Origin: Candidatus Flexifilum breve
Lineage (GTDB): Bacteria; Chloroflexota; Anaerolineae; Aggregatilineales; Phototrophicaceae
Length of the DNA: 64,000 bases
Direction of reading: 5' to 3'
Assembly: GCA_016717205.1 (NCBI GenBank)
Contig: JADKGC010000006.1
Coordinates: 372,001-436,000, forward strand
Positions 10,928-20,511 of the stretch are shown here, one piece after another. A model generated the notes under the pieces. That model was not told the origin of the DNA. It made no database searches and saw nothing but the letters and a program-made list of their open reading frames with translations. Made by a program: the position numbers and the translations under genes. Every line of letters starts with the position of its first letter. Positions within the stretch are counted from its first letter, which is position 1.

Positions 10928-12431
10928 TTAGCGATCCAGTTCGCGGATCGCGGCTTCGATGTCGGCGTCCGTCGCCGTGCCGAGTTCGATCCATTCGATC
11001 TGGAAGTAATGTTCCGCGCCAGTGCCGCCCATCTGCGTCACCTTGCCGGCATAGAGAGTCGCCGTCGACAGATCGCCAGCTTCGGCAGCCACCGAGCGGA
11101 ATAGCATGACATTCGCGCCATCGTCCCCGTGGTAGACGGTCATTTCGTCAGCGGCAAATGTGCCGTTTTCGTGGCTGAAGCGACCCAAGGCGAAACGCTT
11201 GGTCACTTCGTCGTCCAGACCATCGGGTGACAGTTCGACGAGCCAGCCATAGTCATACGGATTGGCATCCGCGCCAACATACTCGCTCATGCCCGCCACA
11301 TTGTTGAAGTCACTGGCAATGGGTTCGTATTCTTCCGAAGTCATACCGGTGTTCCATGGCGTTACGCTCGAACCGCAGTTCGTCCACGTGCCGTTGACGC
11401 CGCTGAAGTTGACCATCTGGCCATCAACCACTTCCCCACCCGGTTTCTGACTTGATGAGGTATAAACGGCCCACGCCGCCCGGGATAGTTTCCATGTTGG
11501 TGTACAGCCAGCCTTCAGAGCCATCTTCGGCGGTCGGCAGCCACATATTGCCATCGGGATCATTGCTCACGAACATCAGCGAGCCTGTGACATCGTAAAT
11601 GCCACCGAAGACGTCGCCACTGTAGCTGTTCGGAATAGGATCGCCCACGCGCGCGATGACCTGAATTTCACCCGCCGCCACGCCCGCCCGCAGCTGCGCG
11701 TCACCTTCCGGAACGGCGATCGGTTCAAAGTCGTCAGTATTGGCATTGAAACCGTTGACGACCATCACCACACCCGCGTTGTAGGGATACAGGTTGGTCG
11801 CGTCGGGGTGCTGCACGTTGAAGAAGACCGTACCGTCCGCGGCGATATAGACACCGGTCACTTCGCCGCCAGCGGGGACGTAGCCCCAGCGCTTGAGCGA
11901 CTGATCAGCCGGGTTGTAAACCCAAATCATGTTGTTGTGATGACGGCCACTATCTTCCCAAATCCACACGCGACCCATGGCATCGACACCGACACCATCT
12001 GGATTCGAGATGCTGTCCACATCACACCGGTTCGGGCCGTCATCGGTATTGTTCGGGCCACCGCCGATGACCAGCGGATGCAGTTCGCTCATGGTGTAGT
12101 CTTCGGCCAGGTCGGCGTAATAGACGATACCGCAGCGGTTCTCATCCACCGAGATTTCGCCCGTACCGTCGGTCATCGCGCCGGTGATGTCGCTCATGGC
12201 CATGTACAGGCGCATGTTCGTATTGTCAACGACAACCCATTCCATCTTGTTGAACTCGGCAGTCGCGCCGAGCGATGCGCCGTATGCGCGGCTTTCGAGG
12301 AAGGCTGCAAAAGGATGATCAAGTGGGATCATGTTGCCGGTGGCGTCTTGGGCGGCCACAGGCAGCACAAACGACAGAACGACGGTGGCGAAAAGTAAGA
12401 CGAGTGTGGACAGAATAATGCGTGACTTCAT
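10928..12431 (-). pseudogene. secreted PhoX-family (DUF839) phosphatase-like protein with permuted halves, one frameshift
   Basis: A signal peptide ends in VLPVAAQD. The next block, GATAEFNKMEWVVVD, DSISNPDGVGVDAMGRVWI, GGEVTGVYIA and FFNVQHP, corresponds to the C-terminal half of PhoX alkaline phosphatases. The block after it, NGTWTNCGSSVTPWN, MTSEEYE, FALGRFSHE and VYHGDDGANVML, corresponds to the PhoX N-terminal half. The order is therefore swapped relative to classical PhoX. The frame breaks near 11439, where removing one base of a C run restores it. I start at ATG 12431, with GGGGGGA seven bases upstream. PhoX enzymes bind Ca and Fe and release phosphate outside the membrane. Activity here is untested. 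Confidence 0.7.
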
Positions 12432-12839
12432 TCGTAAATCCCCCCATTTGGGCAACGACGTACAGATATGTGGCCTTTTTCAAGGCTGCCCAAAGCATAG
12501 AAGACGAAGTTTATGACAATTCCCCAGACGGATTAAGCGGACTTAATGGCGCAAGTACACATGATGTTCGTCATGATTGCACGTATGACATGCGGAGTTC
12601 ACGTGGATTGCTTGCCGGTTGCGGGCGGGTGCGCGCCGTGATCTTCACCACGCGCGGCTGAACGCGTCGCCCGGCAGGCAGCGACTTAGGACAAATGTCG
12701 GAGGCGCGCCTGCGGGTTTGCAGTAAGATCGGGATCGGTCTAGGTCGAATGTCTGCTAGGAATGCGATGATCTGCGGACGACGAAAGGGTAGTCAGGGAA
12801 TAGGATGGTTCTCAAACGTTCGGAACAAGGGAGAGCGAG
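12432..12839. other. 408-bp divergent intergenic region
   Basis: This region separates the PhoX-like gene (minus) from the NarL regulator (plus) and should hold both promoters. AAGGGAG just before 12840 is the regulator's ribosome site. Two TTAA-containing half sites (12533 and 12543) recall a Pho box but are 10 rather than 11 bp apart. I see no RNA gene or ORF worth calling. Confidence 0.4.
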
Positions 12840-13481
12840 ATGCCTATTCGGATCGTAATTGCGGATGACCACGCCATTGTGCGTCAGGGGCTCCGCGTAT
12901 TTCTCAGCGTTGACCCGGAACTGGAAGTCATCGGGGAGGCGGTCAACGGCAAGCAGGCGGTCGAATTGGCGCATCGACTGCAGCCGGATGTCGTGTTGAT
13001 GGATTTGGTGATGCCCGTCCTTGGTGGGGTCGATGCGATCACCGCAATTCGCCGTGAACTGCCCGATGTCGAAGTGATCGCGCTCACCAGTGTGCTCGAA
13101 GATAATTCGGTCAGTGATGCCGTGCGTGCCGGGGCGATTGGCTATCTGCTCAAAGACACGGCGGCGGATGAGCTGACCAAGGCCATTAAGGCGGCGGCGG
13201 CGGGACAGGTGCAGCTCTCGCCGAAAGCTGCGCAGCGCTTGATGCGCGACATGCGCGCGCCGGAAAACCCGGACAGCCTCACCCAGCGCGAAACGGAAAT
13301 CCTCAAGCTGATCGGACGAGGCTTGTCGAACAAAGAGATCGCGCTGGAACTGCAAATCGGTGAGAAGACGGTGCGTACGCATGTGAGCAATGTTCTGGGC
13401 AAGCTGAACGTGGTCAGCCGCACGCAAGCCGCACTGCATGCCGTCCGCATCGGGTTGGTCGATCTACCGGACTCGTCTTAG
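12840..13481 (+). CDS. NarL/LuxR-type response regulator
   Basis: A receiver domain (1-120) has the acidic pair Asp9-Asp10, the phospho-acceptor Asp55 in LMDLVMP and Lys in LLKD. A C-terminal LuxR helix-turn-helix (about 145-210) has LTQRETEILKLIGRGLSNKEIA. The 213-residue length is standard. The kinase gene begins 24 bp downstream with HisKA_3 architecture, the usual partner for this class, so the two form a cognate pair. Targets are unknown. The divergent PhoX-like gene is a plausible one by position only. Confidence 0.92.
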   Translation: MPIRIVIADDHAIVRQGLRVFLSVDPELEVIGEAVNGKQAVELAHRLQPDVVLMDLVMPVLGGVDAITAIRRELPDVEVIALTSVLEDNSVSDAVRAGAIGYLLKDTAADELTKAIKAAAAGQVQLSPKAAQRLMRDMRAPENPDSLTQRETEILKLIGRGLSNKEIALELQIGEKTVRTHVSNVLGKLNVVSRTQAALHAVRIGLVDLPDSS

Positions 13482-13505
13482 CATGAAAGTGGGAGATACT
13501 GCGGC

Positions 13506-16370
13506 GTGACTCAACCCATCCTACTGCCTCAGGAGATGGATTTTCTGTATCAAGCCTCGCAGCAGCTCATCATTGCCTCAACACCCTCAGAAATCCTGGA
13601 AGCTGTCAGCGGCTATGCCCGCGCCCAAGGTGCCATCGTCGGCTCGTTGGGGTATTTTGAGAATTTCCAGCCCGAATGGCTCGTAATCGTCGCCGAGTGG
13701 AAGCTCGATGCGGGTACGACCACCTTGATTGGCGAACGTCTCCGAGTGACGGATCGACGCTTGCTGCAAAAGAGCTTCGCCGAGCCGACCACGCCGCTGT
13801 TCGTCGAAGACCTGCTGAATTCGGAGCTGGTTGGCCCCGAAACACTGCTGTTGGTGGAACAGTTTGGTATTCGGGCGGTGGCGATACTGCCCCTATATGC
13901 CAATAGTCGCTGGATCGCCAATATCAGCTTCAGTTGGGGTGAACCGCATCACTTCGGTGACCATGACCTGCGCCTGTTCAGTGCGCTCCAGCAGTACGCC
14001 GCGTCGGCGGTCGCCACCATTCGCCTGTTCAAACAAACGCTGGATCGCGCCGTCGAATTGGAAATAGCCAAGCGCGAGATCGAGATCCTCTTTGACTTCT
14101 CCAGTCAACTGCTGGTGTCCGCCACGCCGCAGGAGGTGCTCGAAGCGGTCAGCGGCTATGTGCGCGATAACGGCGCGGCGAGCGGGCATCTGTTCTACGT
14201 CGATGAACTGGACAGCAGTTGGCTCGAACTGGTGGCTGAGTGGTCGTTGATCGAGTCGCAGGTGATGGGAATCGGCTGGCAGCTCTCCGTGCCGGATCGT
14301 AGTTTGCCGGAACGGTGGCTATCGCATCCTGAGCAGCCCACGCTGATCGCCGATGTCATGAGTTCCGAGCGGGCGAACAGCGCCAGTCGGGCGCTGCTGG
14401 CGCGTTTCGGGGTGCGCGCGTTTGTGGCGCTCCCCTTGATCAGCAAAGGGCGCTGGATTGGCGTCATCTACTTCCTGTGGGACAGCCCGCACGAGTTCGA
14501 CGCCCGCGACGAGCGCATTCTGACCGCACTGCAGCGCCAGACCGCGCCTGTGATCGACTCGCTGCGTCTACTGGATCAGACGCGGCGGCGCGCGCTCGAG
14601 CTGGAGCAGACGAATCAGGAACTGAATCTGCTGTATCGCGCCAGCGAGGTGATCAACAAAGCCAACAGCTACGCCGAGATCGTCGAAGCGGTCGCGTATT
14701 TTGACCCCGAAGCCGATGTGGTCACGCTCATGCTGTGGGAAAATCTCGACTGGGAAGCGGCGGACTTTCTGGAAGTCGTGGTCGTCTTTGACCGCACCGG
14801 GACCGGGGTGCTGCAATCTGGGGCGCGGTTGCCAAAAACGGATTTTCCCATCGCCCGGCACATGTTTGGTCAGCGGGTGTGGCTGTTCGAGGACGCTCAC
14901 ACCGATCCCCGCGTCGATGCGGTCACCGCCGCTAATTGGGGGCAGCTCAATATCCGCGCGTTTATGGGGCCAGCGTTGTACATTGGCGAATGCTGGCTGG
15001 GCGGCATCACGTTCCACAGCTCGCGTCCGCGCCACTACTCGCAGCGCGAAATCCGCCTGTTCGCCGCGATAGGCGATCTGGTCGTGGCCGCGGTGGAGCG
15101 CGTGCGCTTGCAGCAGGAAACGGAAGCAGCACGCCAGCAGGCGGAAGCATTGGCGCGCATCAACAGTGATCTGCTGGAGCAGACTCAACGCCGCGCCGCC
15201 GAACTGGAAGCGGCTAATCAGGAGATCGACCTGCTGTATCACATCGGCCAGACGATCAATTCCGCCAATACCTATACTGAACTGGTGCACGCCATGCTGG
15301 GCATTATCAGCGGCGCCATCATGGTCGGGTTGTACTTCTGGGAGGGGTGGGATTACGAGCGCGCCGCTCATGTCGAGCTTGTCGCTGGGACGGGGGAACT
15401 TGCCGTCTTGATCGGACAGAAAATTCCGCGCGAGGCGCTCGCCTACACCGGAAAATTGGCGCACGACTCCATGATTGTCATCGAAGATGTTGCCCGCGAT
15501 GATCGTCTTGATGCGGCCACTGTTGCCCGGTATCTGGACCGCGGGCTGCAGGCGGTGATCAGCATCCGGCTCTATGTGCATGGTCGTTGGATTGGCGCCT
15601 TGACCTTTCAGAGCAGCGTGCCGCGATCCTTTTCTCTGCAGGAGCGCCGCCTTGTGTCCGGCGTTGGCGACTACATTCGCGGCGCGGTGGAGCGTATTCG
15701 CCTGCAGCAAGAGACGGAGGCCGCGAGGCAGGCGGCAGAACGGTTTGCGGCGCAGGCGCAGCAGTTGGCGGCGCTGGAAGAGCGCAATCGACTCGCCCGC
15801 GAACTCCATGACTCCGTGTCGCAGGTGCTGTACAGCATCAGCCTGTGGGGGCATTCCGCGCGCGCCTTTATCAAGAGCGATCCCTCACGTATTGGTGAAT
15901 CGGTGAGCTACATCCTCTCGCTGGCCGAAGTGGGCCTCGCGGAAATGCGCACGTTGATCTTTGAACTGCGCCCGGAGTCGTTTGAAGAGGAAGGTTTAAT
16001 CAGCGCGCTGACCAAACAGGCCGATGCGCTGCGAGCGCGCCACGGGATTCACATCACCACGGAGTTTTGTGCCGAACCGCCGTTGGCGCTGGCCACCAAA
16101 TCTGACCTTTATCGCATCGCCCGGGAAGCGCTGCACAATGCCATTAAGCATGCGCAGCCGAGTCACATCCAGCTCTCGCTCGTTGAAAACGCTTCGGGCT
16201 ATCGCCTGGAGATCCGCGACGACGGCTTGGGTTTTGACACCGGGCAGTCGTTCCCCGGGCATCTCGGGCTGAAGTCGATGCGCGAGCGGACGACCGCCCT
16301 CAACGGGACGCTGTCGATTGAAAGCGCAGTTGGCGCGGGGACTTGCATCACGCTCACCATTCAGCTCTAG
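13506..16370 (+). CDS. cytoplasmic four-GAF sensor histidine kinase (NarL-type)
   Basis: The 954-residue protein has no membrane segment. Four GAF-like repeats of about 170 residues each start at similar helices (LYQASQQL, LFDFSSQLL, LYRASEVIN, LYHIGQTIN), separated by coiled-coil linkers. They are followed by a HisKA_3 dimerisation helix with His in ARELHDSVSQVLYS and an HATPase domain ending GHLGLKSMRERT. GAF repeats 1 and 2 share EAVSGY(A/V)R and likely arose by duplication. Starts at GTG 13506 with GGGAG ten bases upstream. Ligands could be small molecules, haem or gases. No CxxC or conserved Cys pattern fixes a cofactor. Confidence 0.9.
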   Translation: MTQPILLPQEMDFLYQASQQLIIASTPSEILEAVSGYARAQGAIVGSLGYFENFQPEWLVIVAEWKLDAGTTTLIGERLRVTDRRLLQKSFAEPTTPLFVEDLLNSELVGPETLLLVEQFGIRAVAILPLYANSRWIANISFSWGEPHHFGDHDLRLFSALQQYAASAVATIRLFKQTLDRAVELEIAKREIEILFDFSSQLLVSATPQEVLEAVSGYVRDNGAASGHLFYVDELDSSWLELVAEWSLIESQVMGIGWQLSVPDRSLPERWLSHPEQPTLIADVMSSERANSASRALLARFGVRAFVALPLISKGRWIGVIYFLWDSPHEFDARDERILTALQRQTAPVIDSLRLLDQTRRRALELEQTNQELNLLYRASEVINKANSYAEIVEAVAYFDPEADVVTLMLWENLDWEAADFLEVVVVFDRTGTGVLQSGARLPKTDFPIARHMFGQRVWLFEDAHTDPRVDAVTAANWGQLNIRAFMGPALYIGECWLGGITFHSSRPRHYSQREIRLFAAIGDLVVAAVERVRLQQETEAARQQAEALARINSDLLEQTQRRAAELEAANQEIDLLYHIGQTINSANTYTELVHAMLGIISGAIMVGLYFWEGWDYERAAHVELVAGTGELAVLIGQKIPREALAYTGKLAHDSMIVIEDVARDDRLDAATVARYLDRGLQAVISIRLYVHGRWIGALTFQSSVPRSFSLQERRLVSGVGDYIRGAVERIRLQQETEAARQAAERFAAQAQQLAALEERNRLARELHDSVSQVLYSISLWGHSARAFIKSDPSRIGESVSYILSLAEVGLAEMRTLIFELRPESFEEEGLISALTKQADALRARHGIHITTEFCAEPPLALATKSDLYRIAREALHNAIKHAQPSHIQLSLVENASGYRLEIRDDGLGFDTGQSFPGHLGLKSMRERTTALNGTLSIESAVGAGTCITLTIQL

Positions 16371-16466
16371 CCTCCGCAGATCACGGTGGGAACTTTTCAC
16401 CCATTGGGTACGTCCTACAAGTCGAGTAACACGCTAGGATTGTCTAGCTGAAAGGGTTAAACAGGT

Positions 16467-17345
16467 ATGTCTAGCTTGCGCAGTTTTTCGATCTTCGCCG
16501 TCCTGCTGACGCTGGTCACAGCGCTCGCCGCACCGGTCGCGGCCCAAGACGGAGAGATCGCCGTTACGCTGGAGCGTGGGGTGTGCTTTGGCACGTGCCC
16601 GGAGTACAGCATCACGATTTACACGGACGGCACGGTCGTCTACAAGGGCGAGCGCTTTGTCGCCGCCGAAGGCACACGGACGCTCACGCTCGAACCGGAA
16701 GTGGTCGAGAAGCTGGTCGCAGAGATCACTGCCCTCGGCTATTTTGAGTGGGCTGACGAGTATACGGAAATGACCGTCACCGATCTGCCGACTATCATCA
16801 CCTCGGTCACGCGCAATGGCGAAACCAAGCAGATCACCCGCTATGCCGGGGATAGTTCAGCCCCTCTGGCGCTGCCCTATATTGAAGCATGGATTGATAT
16901 CGTCACCACCAGCGCGCAGTGGACTGGCGTCGCGCCGCAGTTCGCGACACTGTCAGGCTTCAATACGCCTGTCATGACGCTCGAGCGTACGGCGTGCTTC
17001 GGTACCTGCCCGGTGTATGGCGTGGCGGTCTTTGCGGATGGCACCGTGGTCTATCTGGGGATGGATCATGTTGACCAGCCGGGTGTTCGCGTCGCTCAGG
17101 TTGAGCCGGATCAGGTTGAATTCCTCGCCATGCACACCGCGAATTCGGGCTACTTCGGTTGGCAGGATGAGTATCTCAACCAACTCATGACCGATCAATC
17201 GTATGTGTACACGTCCTTGACCTGGGATGATCAGTTCAAGGCGATCAACCGTTACGACGGTGACCCGAATGCGCCGGTCGGGTTGGTGTGGTTTGAGGAG
17301 GCGATTGATCGTCTCGCCAACGTGGAGCAGTGGGTCGCGGGCTAA
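16467..17345 (+). CDS. secreted tandem DUF6438 protein
   Basis: A signal peptide ends in APVAAQD. Two homologous repeats follow (about 33-150 and 168-290). Each begins with a CFGTCPxY motif, has a YxDGTVVY strand and ends with an RY(A/D)GD segment before an alpha-helix. The CxxxC pair in each repeat could form a disulphide outside the cell. The function of DUF6438 is unknown. The gene stands alone between the kinase and a strong terminator. Confidence 0.75.
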   Translation: MSSLRSFSIFAVLLTLVTALAAPVAAQDGEIAVTLERGVCFGTCPEYSITIYTDGTVVYKGERFVAAEGTRTLTLEPEVVEKLVAEITALGYFEWADEYTEMTVTDLPTIITSVTRNGETKQITRYAGDSSAPLALPYIEAWIDIVTTSAQWTGVAPQFATLSGFNTPVMTLERTACFGTCPVYGVAVFADGTVVYLGMDHVDQPGVRVAQVEPDQVEFLAMHTANSGYFGWQDEYLNQLMTDQSYVYTSLTWDDQFKAINRYDGDPNAPVGLVWFEEAIDRLANVEQWVAG

Positions 17346-17374
17346 AGCGTGGCGTTCACCGCTGATGTTGGTAG

Positions 17375-17409
17375 CAAACGAGCCTCTCCCAACCGGAGAG
17401 GCTCGTTTG
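17375..17409 (+). terminator. strong terminator after the DUF6438 gene
   Basis: A perfect 15-bp stem (CAAACGAGCCTCTCC and complement) with a 5-nt loop CAACC. The descending arm ends in GTTTG followed by TT, so the U-tract is partly inside the stem. Confidence 0.75.
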
Positions 17410-17532
17410 TTAGGACGCCGTTTGTCAATGTTGACGAATTGCTTGCATAGGCGGTAACAAGGTGATAGAGTGAAATCGTGGTACAGTGTGGACTATACCA
17501 CGTATAGACTATTCTTGGTTGGAGAAAATCGC

Positions 17533-19299
17533 ATGAAACGTTTGCTTTTCGTGATCGCGCTGCTGATTTTCGCGCTCAGTCTCGTCGTTGCGCCCGCGGC
17601 CGCCCAAGACGCCCCCACGGGTACTTGGCTGGGGACGTGGCCCTATGTGGCTCCGGGAACTCATCACCTCAACAGTTATGCCAGCGGTGGTCTGAATGAC
17701 AACCTCGGCGTCGTGTACCGTTCATACGTTGAACTGCCGCCCGCGTTCTACATGTGGGCGACCAATGAATATATGCCGCTGCTCGCGGAATCGTGGGGTT
17801 TCGTGGACGACAACACCGCCTACGAATACACCATCAAGGAAGGCGCGCTGTGGAGTGATGGCAGCCCGGTGACGTCGCAGGACGTGATCGATACCTTCAC
17901 GCTCGGCCACATCCTCAACTGGACGCAGTGGAACTCGCTGACCAGCGTCGAAGCGGTCGACGAACGCACCGTGCGTTTCAACTTCACCGAGGGCGGCGCG
18001 TCACTGAACATGGAACGCCTGATCCTCAAGGAATACGTCACCGCCAGCGCCAACTACGGCGAACTTGCGGCGCAGGCCCGCGAAGTCATCGACTCCGGCG
18101 CAGCGTCGGACAGCGCGGAATGGCAGGCGGTTGGTACGGCTCTAGCCGAATTCCGCCCCGAAACCCTGATCGCCAGCGGTCCGTACACCTACGCGCTGTC
18201 GGATGTGGGCGAAGCGTTCATGACGCTGCACTGGCAGCCGAACAGCGTGTTCTCTGACTCAGTTCAGTTTGGTGACATCAAGTTGTGGGCGGGCGAAACC
18301 GAAGCCAGCACGCCGCTGGTTCTGAGCGGTGATGTGGCGCATGCGACGAACGTGTTCCCTCCGGCGACCATGCAGGCGTTCGCGGATGCGGGCATCAATC
18401 TGGTGAGCATGCCGCTCGGCTACGGCCCGGTGCTGCTGTTCAATCTGACCGTTGCGCCGTTCGACAACGTGCTCGTCCGTCAGGCGATGGCGTACGCCAT
18501 CAACCGCGAACAGAACGCCCTGCTGACCAACGGCTTGGGCGCCACCGGTACGGTCTATATGGCGGGCATCCTCGATGGGCAAGCAGAGACTCTGCTCTCG
18601 CAGGAAACGCTGGACTCGCTGAATCGCTATGAATACAACCTCGAGATGGCGGCCAGCCTGATGGAACAGGCCGGTTACACTCTCAACGCCGACGGCAAGT
18701 GGGCGGATGCTTCCGGCGCGACGATCAGCGTCGAATACACCTTCCCGGCGGACTTCGCCGACTTCAGCGCGGCGGCGCGTGATGCGACGGCGCAGTTGAA
18801 CGACTTCGGCTTCGACATCAGCGAACGCGCCCTGCCGTGGCAGGAATCGCGCGATGCGGTGCGCGCCGGCGACTTCCAACTGTCCGTGTGGAGCTGGGGC
18901 GCGGCCTCGCCGTTCGCCTACGGTCACTTCAACAACCCGCTGCGCCGCTGGACGAGCGCCACGCTGCCCGCCGATCAACCCGGTATCGGCATCGACCTCT
19001 CGGCGATGGAAGTTAACGGTGAGACGATTGACCTCAACAGCATGATCCTCCATGTGAGCGATGGTCTGGATGCGGCCGAGCAGATGGCCAACGCCGACAC
19101 CCTGGCGAAGCTCATCAACGAGAATATGTGGTACATTCCGCTGAATATGGAACTGAGCGTTCAACCGATGAACACCACCTACATCAGTGGTCTGCCGGAT
19201 CAGAGCGATCCCATCTGGCAAAACCCGAGTGGTGTGGACATTGGCACGATCTGGTTGGTTCTCAACGGTACGCTGGCCCCGACGGAGGCAGCGCAGTAA
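17533..19299 (+). CDS. ABC transporter substrate-binding protein, family 5 (oligopeptide/nickel type)
   Basis: The 588-residue extracytoplasmic protein has a signal peptide ending in APAAAQD and the SBP_bac_5 fold: an AYEYTIKEGALWSDG motif, DVIDTFTLG, the VRQAMAYAINREQNAL helix and a long C-terminal lobe. I start at ATG 17533, with GGAG eight bases upstream, rather than the in-frame ATG at 17470. It heads a five-gene importer operon, with a hairpin between it and the permeases that probably raises the level of binding protein relative to membrane parts. The ligand is not readable from sequence. The downstream cell-wall hydrolases suggest muropeptides or related glycopeptides. Confidence 0.9.
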   Translation: MKRLLFVIALLIFALSLVVAPAAAQDAPTGTWLGTWPYVAPGTHHLNSYASGGLNDNLGVVYRSYVELPPAFYMWATNEYMPLLAESWGFVDDNTAYEYTIKEGALWSDGSPVTSQDVIDTFTLGHILNWTQWNSLTSVEAVDERTVRFNFTEGGASLNMERLILKEYVTASANYGELAAQAREVIDSGAASDSAEWQAVGTALAEFRPETLIASGPYTYALSDVGEAFMTLHWQPNSVFSDSVQFGDIKLWAGETEASTPLVLSGDVAHATNVFPPATMQAFADAGINLVSMPLGYGPVLLFNLTVAPFDNVLVRQAMAYAINREQNALLTNGLGATGTVYMAGILDGQAETLLSQETLDSLNRYEYNLEMAASLMEQAGYTLNADGKWADASGATISVEYTFPADFADFSAAARDATAQLNDFGFDISERALPWQESRDAVRAGDFQLSVWSWGAASPFAYGHFNNPLRRWTSATLPADQPGIGIDLSAMEVNGETIDLNSMILHVSDGLDAAEQMANADTLAKLINENMWYIPLNMELSVQPMNTTYISGLPDQSDPIWQNPSGVDIGTIWLVLNGTLAPTEAAQ

Positions 19300-19308
19300 G
19301 TTAGTTTG

Positions 19309-19337
19309 CCCCGCGCCCCGTACAACGGGACGCGGGG
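19309..19337 (+). terminator. partial terminator between binding protein and permease genes
   Basis: A 12-bp stem with one mismatch (CCCCGCGCCCCG against CGGGACGCGGGG), loop TACAA, followed by TTGTT. It is placed where importer operons commonly damp read-through so that the binding protein is in excess. Confidence 0.6.
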
Positions 19338-19408
19338 TTGTTCGTCGGGGCGCAGTTTGCTGTGCCCCGACCGCCTCTCCGAAGTTAGTCTTCTTAAGGG
19401 ACTCCGAT

Positions 19409-20509
19409 TTGGCTTCCATTTCTGTACCGCCGACCACGTCCGCCGCTCCTGACATGCGTACCCAACTCACGTTTTTGCAACGCGCGCGCCGCGTGACGCA
19501 AAACTACTGGCTGCGTGTCATCTTGCAGGGGCTGGTCACGATCTGGGCGGTGACGACCTTCACGTTTTTCCTCATTCGCTTGATGCCGGGGAACCCGATC
19601 GATATCAAGATCGAAGAACTCATGCGGCGCAACACCATGACCTATGATGAAGCTTACCGCGCCGTCGCGACGATGTTCAGTTTCGACCCGGATCGCCCGG
19701 TTCTTTTACAGTATGCTGATTTCGTCGGCGGGCTGGTGCGCGGCGATCTCGGCGATTCACTGACGCGGGTGGGCGTGCCCGTTACCGACATCATCTTGTA
19801 CTACCTCCCGTGGACGCTGTTCTGCGTCGGCACAGCGCTGATTGTGAGTTTCGCGCTCGGCATGCTGATGGGCTTGGCGATGGGGTACTGGCGTGGTAGT
19901 TGGTTCGACAACCTGATCACAACCTTCGCCTCGACGGTATCCGGCATTCCCGACTACATCATCGCGCTGCTCATCATCCTGATCTTTGGGGTGCAGTTGC
20001 AGTGGTTCCGCGTTGGCGCATCGCGTGGCGGTGTCGATCCGAGCATTACGCCGGGCTTCACGCTGGAATATATCGGCAGCATCCTGCAATATGCCTTCCT
20101 CCCCGTGCTGGTGTACGTGTTGTCGTCCGTTGGCACATGGACGCTCTCCATGAAGAGCAGCACGATCAGCACGTTGGGCGAAGATTACATTGCCGTGGCG
20201 AAGGCGCGCGGTCTCCCGGAAAGCCGAGTTCTGACGAGCTATATCGGACGCAATGCGATGCTTCCCCTGGTGACGCGCTTGGCGATCAGCGTCGGGTTTA
20301 TGATCGGCGGCAGTATTATCATCGAAGATATGTTTCAGTACCCCGGCTTGGGGCGAAACCTGTTCCTCGCGATCTCCGGGCGCGATTATACGGTGATGCA
20401 GGGTATCTTCCTCGTCATCACCTGCGCGGTGGTGTTCTCCAACATCCTCGCCGATTTCGTCATCGGCTGGCTCGATCCGCGCGTGCGCGTGGCGAAGAAG
20501 GCGGATTAG
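19409..20509 (+). CDS. ABC transporter permease, DppB/OppB type
   Basis: Six membrane segments. The first follows RVTQNYWLRVILQGLV and the periplasmic loop has MPGNPID, the DppB hallmark. The EAA loop that contacts the ATPase is seen as DYIAVAKARGLPESRVL. I choose TTG 19409 because AAGGG lies at 19396-19400. ATG 19454 has no clear ribosome site but would give a more typical N-terminus. The second permease starts 2 bp after the stop. Confidence 0.9.
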   Translation: MASISVPPTTSAAPDMRTQLTFLQRARRVTQNYWLRVILQGLVTIWAVTTFTFFLIRLMPGNPIDIKIEELMRRNTMTYDEAYRAVATMFSFDPDRPVLLQYADFVGGLVRGDLGDSLTRVGVPVTDIILYYLPWTLFCVGTALIVSFALGMLMGLAMGYWRGSWFDNLITTFASTVSGIPDYIIALLIILIFGVQLQWFRVGASRGGVDPSITPGFTLEYIGSILQYAFLPVLVYVLSSVGTWTLSMKSSTISTLGEDYIAVAKARGLPESRVLTSYIGRNAMLPLVTRLAISVGFMIGGSIIIEDMFQYPGLGRNLFLAISGRDYTVMQGIFLVITCAVVFSNILADFVIGWLDPRVRVAKKAD

Positions 20510-20511
20510 CC

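Noticed and set aside
12531..12548. Pho box before the PhoX-like gene
   Set aside because: Two TTAA half sites are 10 bp apart and poorly matched, so they do not fit the 11-bp phasing seen elsewhere.
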